Below are positions 45,426-57,741 of a stretch of 64,000 nt of DNA, piece after piece (positions within the stretch are counted from its first letter, which is position 1; each line of letters opens with the position of its first letter). The notes beneath the pieces were generated by a model. It searched no databases. It saw only the letters and a program-made list of their open reading frames with translations, and had not been told where the DNA came from. Source of the stretch: Rugalucina vietnamica (Eukaryota; Mollusca; Bivalvia; Lucinida; Lucinidae). The DNA lies in the NCBI GenBank assembly GCA_964017185.1, contig OZ024875.1:29955456-30019455 (forward strand), read 5' to 3'. Made by a program: the position numbers and the translations under genes.

Positions 45426-46044
45426 TGCCCGGCCAAAGTTGACCAAGTCAAACCACCCATACATGGGCCCTAGTTGTTTACATGAGTGGTGATAAATATT
45501 TTCAAGCACAAATTGTGGGTGTCATGGCATCCTTATGTTGGGTAGAAGTCCCATAAAATGGAGGCAACGTTCCGGCATGGCTGAAAAAAAAATGGCGATA
45601 GGGACGTTAAACTTCAAAAACAAACATATTCAAGGTCATCTCTCTGTCAGAGGCATGACTTGTAAATCGAGCAAGATATTTTGATTTCATTGTATAATAA
45701 TCAGAAAATCTTTCATGGTTGATACCAAATACGATACCTTGACCAGGAACTTAAATCTTTGAAAAAGATTTGTAATACCTTGAATACGAATATTATGGTT
45801 TATTACATTTAATGGAGCTAATGAAAGTCATTTTAAGTATATGATATGCGGTAAAACGCAAAAAAGCAGTAAAATCACCCATTACCCATGTACTTAACAT
45901 AATTCGAATCTTCCGGGTTGTCGTGCCTTGCATGTTCGACAAACAGGTAAGAAACTTTCGTTTTTGGTGATTTTTAGATTAAATAAATACTAAATCATTA
46001 ACTTAGAAATGGATAGATGTCCTTTCATCCTCCTTTCATCAGCA
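45426..46044. other. Intergenic, no gene seen
   Basis: AT-rich; no recognisable exon or repeat. Confidence 0.5.
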
Positions 46045-46310
46045 AAACATGTCCGTGCAATGAATACCTGAAACCCCACTTTTATATAGTAAAACTGGGG
46101 TTAGCAGGGGTATATCTATTTTTTCTTATTTTTGCTGCAAAACATAGATTATGGGTACTCGTTAGAAACGCCTCGGCGAGGCGGTACTAATGTGTACCCA
46201 CAATCTATGTGTTGAGCAAAACTATCAAAAATTTTCTACTGAAAATTTTCATTTTTTTACAACTTAAAAAATCTCTGTATATTACATAGGCATGCTTTCA
46301 TGCCTATGTA
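46045..46310. mobile_element. ACATAGATTGTGGGTA palindromic MITE, copy 3
   Basis: ACTGGGGTTAGCAGGGGTAT left block, central CGCCTCGGCGAGGCG palindrome, then CCCACAATCTATG and GTATATTACATAGGCATG. Confidence 0.88.
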
Positions 46311-47086
46311 ATATACCACTGCAGAAGCTGAGGGTGAGGTTAGGATCCTGTAAAACCGGTTTAAGCCCGCCAGTAACTTTGTGTTACTGATCGTTCCAAG
46401 GCGATACTTCTGTGGTGGTTCTTTTTGTTTTATGTCTTGGTGTTTAATTTTTTTTTGTGCTGTTGGCGCCTTATGTATGTTTTCATATTTTTAATTAAGT
46501 TAAGGTAACTGAGTGGCCACCTATTGGGAAAATAGCTGCTCATTCGGCTTACGATATGTTTCATGGTATAAGTGCCTGATTGTTAGTTTGGTTTTTTCCC
46601 ACCTCGGTTTTTGGAGTGGGAATCTCTTTCTGATTGCGCCTTTTCCTGATCTTTGCCTACTTGTACCTTTTCATAATCGGAGACAGACGGACAATTAGAG
46701 AGAGAGAGAGAGAGCGAGAGAGCGAGGTTTATTTCGTTATTTGATCATTCAATTAATACTAAAATGAAATTGTTTAAAAATACTAAGTTCCTCTAATAAA
46801 ACCTTTCGTACGTTGCACCTATGTAAATCGCATGCTGCATCAACGAACTAGTGTCCATAACGCGCGTCGTCAGATTAACACCAAACTGGGTTGTTTAGAG
46901 ACGCATATTTTACAAAACCGGGTGCCGTTTTTTTTGGCATTTCAATTTGCTATATAGTGGACGTGGAAAAAAGCACATGGTCTGTAGAATAAGTTTATCT
47001 AGTAACTTTAATAAAAATATACTACATGTATTTACGAAAACGGCATACATTTTCATGAGTTTTGTCAACTTTTTGCAGCCATAACC
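46311..47086. other. Upstream region of the CRIB-CARD gene
   Basis: Contains a GA microsatellite at 46697-46727. A splice acceptor (TTTTTTGCAG) ends at 47080, seven bases before the first ATG of the next gene, so a 5' UTR exon probably lies further upstream but cannot be placed. Confidence 0.5.
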
Positions 47087-50000
47087 ATGAATCACTTTAA
47101 TAGAAAGAAACCACCAAAAACGAAGAAAGAAGACATATCAGGGCCACAAAACTTTGAGCATAGAAAACACATTGGGCTTGAAGATGTGAAACAAACTGAC
47201 AGTTTTGCCAGTGGAATGTCAACAGAATTTGGCAGCGATGTAAGTGTTGAATTTTCACCGGTCCTTTTTCATGCGCAGTTACCATTTTTTATGATCATAT
47301 TTCTCGTGAAAACATGGTTGAATGATCACTTTTAAGCTTTTTGCGCTGTGGATTTCGTATGACTGTCGTGCGCTGCCGCAAGGCTGTCGCGCAAAACCTG
47401 TAGATTAGTGCCGCAAACTGAAATGAAACGGATTTCCGCGTTTGTCCTGTGTTAAGTGAAAACATAAATGTAAGCCTGCATTCTTGGAATAAATGCCCTG
47501 CATTTCATTTTCAAACAATACATGTTCACTGAGAACAAGACCTGGATGTCTGCACCACCATCGTTATGTTGAATGTTTTCGTCGCTGTACATGCTGCAAG
47601 CAAGGTCCCAGGTCCCTTATCAGCATTATCCTTTCAAATATTTTGCTGCGTTCGTGGGTGAAATGTATTCGTGTGATTTTACATTTTTGCATCAATGAAT
47701 GAATTTTAGGACGGTAGGAAGGTAGAGAAACTTTCTGTATCCCTGAGTAAATAAAATTTGTTCCATATTCTGTGCGCCTTATTTTGTATAGCAAAAGATT
47801 TTCGATTTCTATTTTAATTTTGTTATCAACGGGGCCTTCAGTAAACATTGAACTCTATCTAGGAAAAAAAAAAAACACTCTTGATGCACTTGATCACCTG
47901 CAAAAAGTTATTGCGCTTACTGGTTTCACTTCCCCCTTCCTCAATTTTAAAAGGTGGAACCAGTTGCTAACACAAGCTTGAACAATGAACACATAAACGA
48001 TATACCCTTCTTTGTATCTGAAGAATAGTTTCAGTATACGGTCTAATTATATAATTACCTTTTCCACAAAAATATTGTCTCCTTTTATCTTGTCGTATGT
48101 TTCACCCTTTTCAGTTTTGAACTTTTACTCATTTATGACGAATGGACTTGCCCATCATTATCATTTTATGTACCAATCATTTGTAACCACTGCTCCCCCA
48201 TCTTCGGGGAAGGGCGGGGATTATGACTTTTCAGCTTTCAGTGCCCTGCTATGAGCCCCACCCCCAGGGGGCAAACCTTCGCAATAGAAAAGCTCCCTGG
48301 GGTAAGGATCTAATGTCAAAACCCCGTCATTTCCCCTGCACTGCGGGGTAACTTGAACAGTAATTGTCCCGCTCTTTAGCCCGGCTATCCCCCACCCTTC
48401 CCCGTAGGTGGGGGTGGGGACAGTGGTTACAAATGATTGGGGCATCAGGAATGATTGTTTATTTTTATTCCATTTTTCGATGAATTTTCTTTTAAACAAA
48501 CAGAATAGCCCCAGATGGGACGCTGCGTTCAGTGGCGCCTTAAATGAGTTAACCATCTGTACATTACGAGAAATGTTCTATTCAAATTGATTACAGGGAT
48601 GTCAGAAGTCCCCAATGTCTAGAAACGTTGAAGAACTTCTCGAAGTTGTCATAAAAGTACAGCAAGAAACGCTAGAAAGAATAACGATTCTAGAAGCCAA
48701 AACTGACCAAATAGTAACTGAAATAGGCAGAATAAACACAGCAAAACCAGTTGTTAGGGCTGGGTCGAGAGAACATGCTAGTTATGAAAATACCACTGAA
48801 GATCAATACCTCGCGTTTGTAAATAATGCAAATGCGATGGCTCGATATTCCAAAACCTTCAAAAGCATGCCAGATTTATCCAGTAGCGACGAACATAGGC
48901 AAGACAAACAAAGTTCTTTACCGAGGTATAAGAAAACTGCAGATGGTAGGAGGCCGCTCGAGCACCGGACCAGTAGTATAAAGAAGAAGGTTGCTGTGCA
49001 GAAGTCATATTCTAAGCCTGGCTTAGGTAAGAGTTATATTGGTTGGGGAGGGTGTGGGTGCGGTTAAAACGAATAGAATATAAATGTTACCGTAGATTTC
49101 CATCAAGAAAACATATCCGTGTAATGTATACCCCCTTGAACCCCACTTTTATATAGCAAAACTGGGGTATGCAGGGGTATACCTATTTTTCTTATTTTTG
49201 CTCCAAAACATAGATTGTGGGTACTCGTTAGAACCGCCTCGCCGAGGCGGTTCTAACGTGTACCCACAATCTATGTTTTGAGCATAAATAAGAAAAATAG
49301 CAAAAATTTTCCACTGAAAATTTTCATTTTTACAACTTTAAAAATTTCTGTATATTGCATGGGCATGTTTTCGTTATGTCTGTATAAAGTCTATGGGCGC
49401 CTGTGCACGGCATACCTTCTCTTTTCAATGTTTGCATCTTTGGTGTCATGAATCATCATTCTTGCATAGATATCTATGCGCATGGCTGTTTGAAGCCGTT
49501 TTCGATTGGTCGAAAGCCGTGTTCAAACTGCAAAACCCATGTTCAAATCATGAAATTCACGTGCCGTTTGAACATGGGTTTTGGCCGACGTCATTGGTCA
49601 AAGTGACGTGACGTCATATATTTCATAGAAACAAAATGGCCGACGTTGAAGAAGCTCCGCGGTTTTTGGTGCGTTTTTACGTTGTTAATGTTATTTTCAA
49701 GCGATTTTAAGTGGATTAGAGTGAAAATGCAAGAATAGCGATCAACCATGGTTTGTTTCAGTGTTCAAACATTCGCTGGATCACTCGGAAGGTGTTTGAA
49801 CACGCGGCCTGCGGCCTTGTGTTCAAACACCTTCCTCGTGATCCATCGAATGTTTGAACACTGAAAACCATGGTTGATCCCTATATTCATATGCTTTTTT
49901 ATTTTTCATATTCAGCTATTAGGAGAGAATGTATGTCACAAGCACTTCAAGCAAACATAGTGTTAATAGTTGAAGGTCTGGAGTTCACGCAAAGTACTTT

Positions 50001-51586
50001 ACCAGAACAACTTATACAGGCCGGACATATGACAGAGGAAGAATGCAATTCTGTCAGAACTGATAAAAGTAGGAAAGATCAAATACGTTACATTGTCAGC
50101 CGAACTAAAAGTCGCAGTTTGCAAGATATGGAACAATTTCTTGTAATGATAGGACAACAAATTCCGCAAGTCGTTAATAAAATATGGGACCAGTACGAAT
50201 CTAATCTTAAAAGAAATGACACAAGTGTAAAGTGCATGCTATGCTTGTGCTTCGAAAACATTGACGTTAAAGAAATTGTTGATGAACTCTGGAGTACTGG
50301 AGCAGTGCCCGATAGCTTCTACAGAGATGCCATAAATTGCTCAAAACCTCGGGGTTGCCAAGAAAATTTGTGGCAAGAGCTCATATACATTTGTAATAAC
50401 AAGCAAACAGCTGAGAAACAAAAAGCATTTAACATCTTGTTCGAGTATATTAAAAAAGTTGGTAAATCAGGTGGTTTTGATTTCATAGTAACAGGTCTGA
50501 AAAGTATGTTTGAGGCTGAGCGAAAACTCACATGTCACTGCCAGATGTCTGTTAATGTCAAATCTCAATTGTCGGAGAGAGAATCGAATGCCTCGAGTAA
50601 ATCGTATTCATCCTTATCTCCGCGAAGTTCAGCTTCAGATGAAAGAAGGTCGCTGAGATTAAGCGATGACTTGTATAAAGAAACAGACATTGACGAAGAT
50701 AATCAAAGGACTCATAGGAAAATAGTTAGACAATCTTCCATGGAAGATGATATGGCAGAGTCAACCATTCCTAAAGAGTTTGCAATCCCTAGAGCCAAGG
50801 TAAAACTTTTGATTTTCAGACCTTACTTCATGTTTTATTAAAAGAAGTATCAGATGTATCATACTTGTATTTTTAACAATTAATGCTACACGCCGGATTT
50901 TTTTCTTGAGATTAAATTGGTATATTTTCTCAAACGTAAATTGGTATATTTTTCTCAAATGTAAAGGTATAATAATTATTTTATAGTCATGAAATATCTA
51001 CCTGCACCAAACTTAGTTTAGTCTCCTTGATGAAATTATTATCTTTGTATAAGAAATAGATTACAAATGAATTGACTCGCTGGTCTACGGATAGGGAGAA
51101 GTTTTCTGTCCATTGATGTTTTGACAGGTCATGAATGAAGTTATAATAAAAGGCGTTTAGGGTATGCCCTTTGTTCGATTTGTAAACATAGTTTCACTTT
51201 TTCTGAATATTGTTTGCCATTGCTTTGGCTCATTCCATTAATAAGATAAGGAAAGGGAAAGATTATTGCACGATTTTTTTTTTAATTGTAATGAATAAAA
51301 TTTTCATTCAGTCTCTAATTTACAGATTTACCAGTCTAAAAGTTTAGAAATGCTAGATACCATAAGAGAAGACACAGACACGACATTCAAAAAGGTTCCT
51401 CATACATTAGAATTCCACCATCCTGTGCGTGTGCAAGTTGATTATGAAGGTGCAGTACCCGTAGAAAAACGAAGGACCAATAGCGCACGCACCGCAAATG
51501 AAAATCGCACAAGGCGATATGGAAGCGAGATAAGAATAGATGATACTGGTTTTTCTATTCCGTACCACCATGGCACATGTGTATAG
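47087..51586 (+). CDS. CRIB motif plus CARD domain protein (four coding exons)
   Basis: Exons 47087-47239, 48597-49026, 49916-50799 and 51326-51586 join in phase (0, 1, 0) and give 575 residues. Residues 17-30 (ISGPQNFEHRKHIG) match the Cdc42/Rac-binding CRIB consensus ISxPxxFxHxxHxG at every fixed position. A short amphipathic coiled coil follows at about 58-95, then a basic, Ser-rich linker. A CARD is predicted at about 200-285 (LPEQLIQAGHMTEEE, then FLVMIGQQIPQVV). A second helical segment at about 302-400 (ENIDVKEIVDELWSTGAVP) may be another death-fold. The C-terminus is Ser-rich and charged. Inference: an adaptor linking Rho-family GTPase state to CARD-mediated assembly. Introns carry a palindromic MITE, a second MITE and a dispersed repeat. 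No named orthologue recognised. Confidence 0.82.
48130..48530. repeat. Dispersed repeat split by a palindromic MITE (CRIB-CARD intron 1)
   Basis: The left part (to 48170, GACGAATGGACTTGCCCATC) and right part (from 48446, ending AGAATAGCCCCAGATG) belong to the family at 27205 and 55718. They are separated by the MITE at 48171-48444. Confidence 0.72.
48171..48444. mobile_element. Palindromic MITE, copy 2 (ACCAATCATTTGTAACC)
   Basis: Related to 34660-34957 in reverse orientation. Ends ACCAATCATTTGTAACCACT and AGTGGTTACAAATGATTGG. Shares AAAACCCCGTCATTTCCCCT with the complement of the first copy. Confidence 0.87.
49105..49375. mobile_element. ACATAGATTGTGGGTA palindromic MITE, copy 4 (CRIB-CARD intron 2)
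   Basis: Best-preserved copy: the palindrome AACCGCCTCGCCGAGGCGGT sits inside inverted CATAGATTGTGGGTA arms, with outer imperfect arms CGTGTAATGTATACCCCC. Confidence 0.92.
49461..49888. repeat. Dispersed 430-bp repeat, copy 2 (CRIB-CARD intron 2)
   Basis: Same family as 21892-22337, here with intact inverted blocks GTTCAAACACCTTCC/GGAAGGTGTTTGAACAC and a CAGTGTTCAAACATTCG pair. It ends about 25 bp before the acceptor of exon 3. Confidence 0.88.
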
Positions 51587-51716
51587 AAGCAATGGTAGTT
51601 CAGTGAATATTGAACTCAGTGTATTTATCATATGTTCACCATGAATTATAATGTAAAATGCAACCCTTATTTTGATACCCCATATGCAGTAACGTTTTTA
51701 AAGAAGAAAAATATTT

Positions 51717-51840
51717 GAGCCGCCGCATGAGAAAACCAACAATTTGCATATGTGAAAACAAAGGCACAGACCAGCCTCGTGGTCACCGCAAAGCTGATCT
51801 GTGCCTTTGTTTTCTCTGCACGGATAATACAATCACTGCA
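51717..51840. mobile_element. GAGCCGC foldback MITE, copy 13, right half missing
   Basis: GAGCCGCCGCATGAG start and a central palindrome of the CCTCGTGG/CCGCAAAG type. It breaks off after GATAATACAATC. Confidence 0.85.
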
Positions 51841-52113
51841 TTATAAGATCTTTGTGCTCTGGATTTTAAGGTTTTGCCATATACAAACATGGTAAATATG
51901 ATAAGAACTGAATGTATCTTTAATAGTGAGCTAGGTTTTGAACTTTGGAAAGCCTGTGTACAATGATACATGATCATTGTTCACAATATGATGTATATTG
52001 CTTTTTTATGATTATACAAAATACATGTACATTGTAGTTTCGTTAATTTTCATCCAACATTTACTTGGCGAATTTGCAGTTGGAGTTATCTCTATGTGCC
52101 GTTGGAACACAAT

Positions 52114-52264
52114 TCACCATTTTTGCATTATTGGCTGGTTACCAGCTTAGAAATAATCAATATTGGAAATACAGGTAACCAATACCACCCTGTTTTGGTT
52201 ACCTGTATTTCCAATATTGATTTTCTGTAAGCTGGAAACCAGTCAATAAATGCAAAAATGGTGA
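52114..52264. mobile_element. TCACCATTTTTGC hairpin MITE, second copy
   Basis: Same family as 3990-4146, with TCACCATTTTTGCATTAT...AATGCAAAAATGGTGA ends and AT on both sides. Confidence 0.92.
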
Positions 52265-52885
52265 ATATCAATACATTTCAACCTCATTATAACATGCCTC
52301 ACTATAGTGTGGTTTTCAGTATAACATGGCCAAGTCATCAGGCTCCCAAAATGATCATTTTGCTGTATGTTTATTGTAAATAGCCTCATTATAACATGGT
52401 TTCACTTGTAATACAGTCTGTTTCCATAGGCCCCATGGATAGCTTTATAACGAGGTTGATCTGTACCTCTTTTTGGAGTTTGTTTCTATGTTTACCACCG
52501 ATGAATTTGGTATTATCACAATGATACACTAAAAAGAGCAAAAGGTGTCAAAAAAGAAATGCAAATATTTGTTTCAAAGTTTATTATACATGTATAAACA
52601 AGCATGAACAGTATAAATATTAAACAATGACACATTACATCCGAGAGACAATATAAGCTGGAGTGCCATTTTAAGTGACATGATTTAACATGATTTATAG
52701 CAGAGCTATGATTCAAATACCATAAGTAAACTTGGTTTTGTCTGAACAATACACAGCTTAAGCGAATTGGTTGAGTGCTCCAGCATAAATGATTGAAACT
52801 GAAAGCATGATATGATACATTTAAATCAAATAGTGTAATACGAGTAATTGCTAAGAGAAAATTGAACAAAAAACAACAACAACAA

Positions 52886-52936
<51 letters not shown>

Positions 52937-52980
52937 TAGAATTTGTTTTCTATGTGAAAACTGATGTCTCCCCCTTTCTA
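52265..52980. other. Intergenic with a long A run
   Basis: An A run covers about 52887-52930, preceded by a CAA repeat. No gene seen; the antisense frame at 52516-52869 has no recognisable features. Confidence 0.55.
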
Positions 52981-52984
52981 CGTG

Positions 52985-54070
52985 CATGTCCAAATATGCA
53001 AGCAAGAGTTATACTTCTTGTGCATCAAATATCCTGTCATTCTGTTTTATAAGTGTACCAAGTTTCATTGAAATTATCTCTTACGGTTTTCAAGTTATAG
53101 AGCGGGCACGAAATTGTATGGAAAATAATCAAAGGGAAATAACTCCAAAGATATGAAAGCAAGAGTAATGATTCTTGTGCATGACACATTGTCTCATCAT
53201 GCTTTATAAGTGTACCATGTTTCATTGAAAAATCTCTAATGGTTTTTGAGTTATAGGGCAGACACAAAATTGTATGAAAAATAATCAAAGGGAAATAACT
53301 CCAAAGATATGCAAGCAAGAGTTATGGTTCTTTAGCATGACACATCATCTCATCGTGCTTTATAAGTGTACCAAGTTTCATTGAAATATTTCTTATGGTT
53401 TTCAAGTTATAGAGCGGACATGAAATTGAATGGAAAAATAATCAAAGGGAAATAACTCCAAAGATATGAAAGCAAGAGTTATAATTCTTGTGCATGACAC
53501 ATCGCCTCATCGTGCTTTATAAGTGTACCAAGTTTCACTGAAATTTCTCTTACGGTTTTCAAGTTATAGAGTGGACACGAAATTGTATGGAAAATAATCA
53601 ATGGGAAATTACTCCAAAGATATGCAAGCAAGAGTTATGGTTCTTTAGCACAAAACATCATCTCATCGTGCTTTATAAGTGTACCAAGTTTCATTGAAAT
53701 ATCTCTTCGAGTTATAGAGCGGACATGAAATTGTATGGAAAATAATCAAAGGGAAATAACTCATAAAATACTCAATCCAGAGTTATGGTTCTTGTGCATG
53801 ACACATTGTCTGATCATGCTTAATAAGTGTACCAAGTTTTATTGAAAAATCTTAAACGGTTTTCAAGTTATAGAGCGGACACGAAATTGTATCGAAAATA
53901 ATCAAAGGGAAATAACTCCAAAAAATACTCGAGCTAGAGTTATGGTTCTTAAGCATGACACATCGTCTCGTCGTGGTTTACAAGTGTACCAAGTTTCATT
54001 GAAAAATCTTTAATGGTTTTCAAGTTATAGAGCGGACACGATTTGTGACGGACAGACAGCCAGACGGACA
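52985..54070. repeat. 156-bp tandem repeat, about seven units
   Basis: Units share GCAAGAGTTATGGTTCTT, CTTTATAAGTGTACCAAGTT and AATCAAAGGGAAATAACTCC. Spacing is about 156 bp (for example 53153 to 53309). The array ends in GACGGACAGACAGCCAGACG simple sequence. Older, more diverged units lie to the right. Confidence 0.92.
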
Positions 54071-54244
54071 CACAGACGCAGGGGGAAAACCATGAAGGGG
54101 GAGACATAAAAAAAAGTTTTGCAATGGGTATTGGTTTTCATTTACGGTAAATCATTCTTTTCTTCAGATTTGGGATCAAGGCCTTTGAACCCCTTGGTAA
54201 ATGTAACCACAGCTGTGGCTTGTTTTAGATATTTTCTATTTCTG

Positions 54245-54509
54245 GACCCAGTTGTTCAAAATTGACAATATCGTTAGTTTATGAATCGTTAAAATTTCAA
54301 ACATGAATATTACAATGTTTTTTGTTTTTTGTTGTTTTTTTTTTGTGTGTTTTTTTTGGATAAAATGTGAAAATCCTTTGCATTGTAAAGGATTCCTTCA
54401 TTTTATCAACAAAAAACAACAGTGTATTTGCTTATGTAGACGGCATTAACTTAAAGAGTTGGGGTCTTAACAATGACGTTAAGCTAACAAAGTTTGAACA
54501 ACTGGCCCC
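54245..54509. mobile_element. GGGCCAGTTGTTCAAA foldback element, copy 3
   Basis: Ends GACCCAGTTGTTCAAAATT and TTTGAACAACTGGCCCC; central GAAAATCCTTTGC hairpin; T-rich insertion near 54320. Confidence 0.87.
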
Positions 54510-54691
54510 TGATTTATTAGTGATTTCTTGAATTCATGAATGACTACTCTTGCAGTCTTTTTATTAGCCAGAATTTTGTCTTTGTGAGACAAAAAAATTT
54601 GTGAATATTAGCAAGAATTAAGTTCTCACAACATTTCAAAATTTACAGTAATTGGTTTCAGCATGGTTGTCATGTTGTTCAGATTAAAATT

Positions 54692-54927
54692 GAGCCTGTG
54701 CATGAGAAAGACAACAATTTGGGATTCTGACCAGGTCCGACACAAACCAGGCAGTACAGTCACAGAAGATGGTTAGAAGCTGGAAATTGTGGATTTAGAA
54801 AGTGGAGGAATTGTATTATCCGTGTAGGAAAAACAAAGGCAGCTGATCAGCTTCGCAGTTACTGCGAATCTGATCTGCGCCTTTGTTTTCGCCTATGCAG
54901 ATTGTTGGTTTTCCCATGCAGCAGCTC
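54692..54927. mobile_element. GAGCCGC foldback MITE, copy 14
   Basis: GAGCCTGT...GCAGCTC flanked by AATT. Centre CTTCGCAG/CTGCGAAT. Confidence 0.92.
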
Positions 54928-55393
54928 AATTATTGATCATTGTCAATAAGAAATTGGTCTCACATGTCCTTTATAACAACCCAGGGCAATAACAACCAAG
55001 ACATGGGGTATTGGGGTGGGGGTACCAAGATAAACAATTTACAATATTTACATGATATAACTTTACTTAATTTTACAAACTTAACACAAATAAGCCAAGT
55101 TCATGAGAAAACTGATTTTTGTAAGATGTGAATGTGAATATTCATATGGCTGCATCTCAAGAAAACAGCTCTTAGAGTTTCCCATCACATGTGAAACAAA
55201 CTAGGATGATGGCCTAAAATTTCAGGTTTGGAAATCAGTTAGATGGCGATATTTATGCAGCAAAAAACCAGTTTGTTTTTTTGTTAATCATAGGGAGTTC
55301 ACATTTTGCTGCAAAGCCTGCAATGAGCCACTTCAGATGAATTGTGGTTACCCTGTTTTCAGTGTTTCTTATCAGGTCAGACACAAACCATAT

Positions 55394-55633
55394 GAGCAGC
55401 GTCGTGAGAAAAAAAGGATTTTTGCCTATACGAAAACAAAGGTGCAGATCAGCTTCGCAGTAACTGCAATGCAAAGCTGATCAGCGCTTTGTTTTCACTA
55501 CACAGATAGTACAATTTCTCTTCTTCTTAAATCTAAAATTTCAAGCTTCTAGCCTGCTTCCATGACTGTACAGACCGGTTTGTGCCAGACCTGGTTGGAA
55601 ACCCAGAAGACTGATTTTCTCTTGTCACGGCTC
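55394..55633. mobile_element. GAGCCGC foldback MITE, copy 15
   Basis: GAGCAGCG...ACGGCTC flanked by ATAT. Centre CTTCGCAG/CTGCAATGCAAAG, with a 4-bp insertion in one arm. Confidence 0.91.
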
Positions 55634-55717
55634 ATATGTGCCTTTGTCTTTTTTTTTTCAATATGAAAAAGCAAGTTTTCTTTAATATGAAATATCTAAA
55701 ATAAACCCATTTATGAA

Positions 55718-55865
55718 AAATGGACTTTCCAATCATTATCATTTGGAAAAGTCCATTGTCATTTTTAGGAACATAGGAGTGATTTTGAATTTTTATTTAA
55801 TTTTTCAATGAAAATCCTCTTAGCAAACAGAATAGCCCCAAATGGGAAGACCCGTTCTGCCCATG
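55718..55865. repeat. Dispersed repeat, AGAATAGCCCCAAATG family
   Basis: Contains GGACTTTCCAATCATTATCA, GTCATTTTTAGGAACATAGG and AATAGCCCCAAATGGGAAG; uninterrupted relative to 48130-48530. Confidence 0.72.
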
Positions 55866-56185
55866 TCCCATGAAAAGGAAGCCAAGCCTATATGAGTTAA
55901 TATGTATCATGGTATAAAAATAACTTGGTAATATCACAAACGACACGTCATAGCAATGATTAGACTTAAAACACAACATTAAATAAACATAGAATAAGCT
56001 TGAGGTTATCACATGGCATGATACACTAGAAAAAAGGCCTTATCACACATAAGCGAAAATATTGCAACGTAGACTTGCGTTTAATTGCAAAAAAAGTTTT
56101 TGTTCATTTGAAATATAACTTGATGTCCAAGTCAACAGCTATGGTCATGTTAAAACGTTAAGTGTTGAAAGAGGCGTTAAGCCAT

Positions 56186-56654
56186 ATTCTAACACACCTC
56201 GCCTATATAGCCAATGGTAAAAAACGTGTTATATTGTGCAACAATTTCACTGGGCGAATATGCGTGACGTTACTTTGCGGCATTTGTGACGTCAGCTATC
56301 CCACAAAGCAGCGTTAGACGGTGAAACGTCGTTTTAGCGCACAACAAACGTAATAAGTGTGTGTAAATACCAGCATTACAGTCAAATATTTGGCGGGATA
56401 TCTGCAATGCAATGGCGGAAAGCTGAACGATATCGACGGTTTCAGCAACATTTATTCCGTTTATTGTGTGTTAGAATCGAAATAGATCAGCTCAAGTGCG
56501 TGAATTGTTGAGTTATAATTCACTGTTTGTCGGTCAGTTGTAAGAAGATAAATCACTCGCGCTACGCGCTCGTGATTTGATCTTCTTTACAACTGACCTC
56601 CAAACAGTGAATTATTACTCAACAATTCACTGCTAGAGCTGATCTATTTCTTAA
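56186..56654. mobile_element. 469-bp composite MITE, copy 2
   Basis: Same structure and exact length as 31451-31919, differing at roughly eight positions. The near-identity implies recent spread or gene conversion. Confidence 0.92.
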
Positions 56655-57430
56655 ACTTAAACAACAAGAGTTCATTTTTGCAATAAAACACAAGTTTTTC
56701 GTTCATGTGTGACGAGGCCATAAATACATAAATATAATAAATCCCACAACAATATTAAGATAACCTAAGACCAGCTCAGATAATCATTCTCGGTGTAACA
56801 TTTTTAATTTTTATTCAATATTGTTTTGACTAGATTGAATCCATGTGGAATATTCAGATACACCTAGGCAAACAATCCAAATTCTGATATTACTGCACCA
56901 ATACAAGATCAGACACCAATACTTGAACCAATACAAGTGAGAACAAAGCAGTTTTAATCAATTAGCAACAAAAAATAGTAAATAACTATGGGAACAACTT
57001 GTTTTGCAGGGAACAGCTTGTTTGGCTAGTTGTTCCCAGACAAGTACGTGCCTCCTAAAGTATATTAGTATAATATTGATTTTATCCTCCTGACTTGGTT
57101 ATTCCCAGTCACGTTGGTTGTCTCTTAAAAACCAGTGTGTTTTATCGTGTCTTTTTTGTATTTTGTATCTATTGGAGCTACTGCTATGGTGGTAGTAACT
57201 GAAGTAAACTCAATTTTTAATAAACACAAATTTAAATCAGAATACAAATTTGGTAATTTGTCAAGTTGAGTCATTAAGTATAATTTTAACACAGACTTTC
57301 CTATTTGGTCAGTAACAAAAAGATGCTAATACCGGTAGTACACATGATCAGATATTACACTTTCACACTGTTTTTTTTTTTTTTGGGGGTGGGGGGGGTG
57401 GGGGGGGAGTCAAAATTCAGGGGTTTATAT
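56655..57430. other. Intergenic 3' of TPRA1
   Basis: Contains a T/G homopolymer stretch at 57371-57411 and a small GGGAACAACTTG/AGTTGTTCCC hairpin near 56990-57040. No gene seen. Confidence 0.5.
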
Positions 57431-57685
57431 GAGCCACGTCTAGAGAAAACAGGAATATTGCCTATGCAAAAACAAAGGCGCATATCAGCTTCACAGTAAC
57501 TGTGAAGCTGAGCAGCACTTTGTTTTCAGTACACGGATAGTACAATTCCTCTTCTTCTTAAATCCTGAATTTCAACATTCTAGTATGTTTCCGTGACTGT
57601 ACAGACCAATTTGTGTGGGACCTGGTCAGAACAATTTGTGTGGGACCTGGTCAGAAACCCTGCCGGTTTTCTCGCACCGCGGCTC
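57431..57685. mobile_element. GAGCCGC foldback MITE, copy 16
   Basis: GAGCCACG...GCGGCTC flanked by ATAT. Centre CTTCACAG/CTGTGAAG. Contains a direct duplication of about 27 bp (AATTTGTGTGGGACCTGGTC at 57609 and 57636). Ends 57 bp beyond the TPRA1 stop. Confidence 0.92.
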
Positions 57686-57741
57686 ATATGGTATCTGTAA
57701 CTTATTTCTCTTTTCACAATTTCACAAAAATGGTAAGAATA

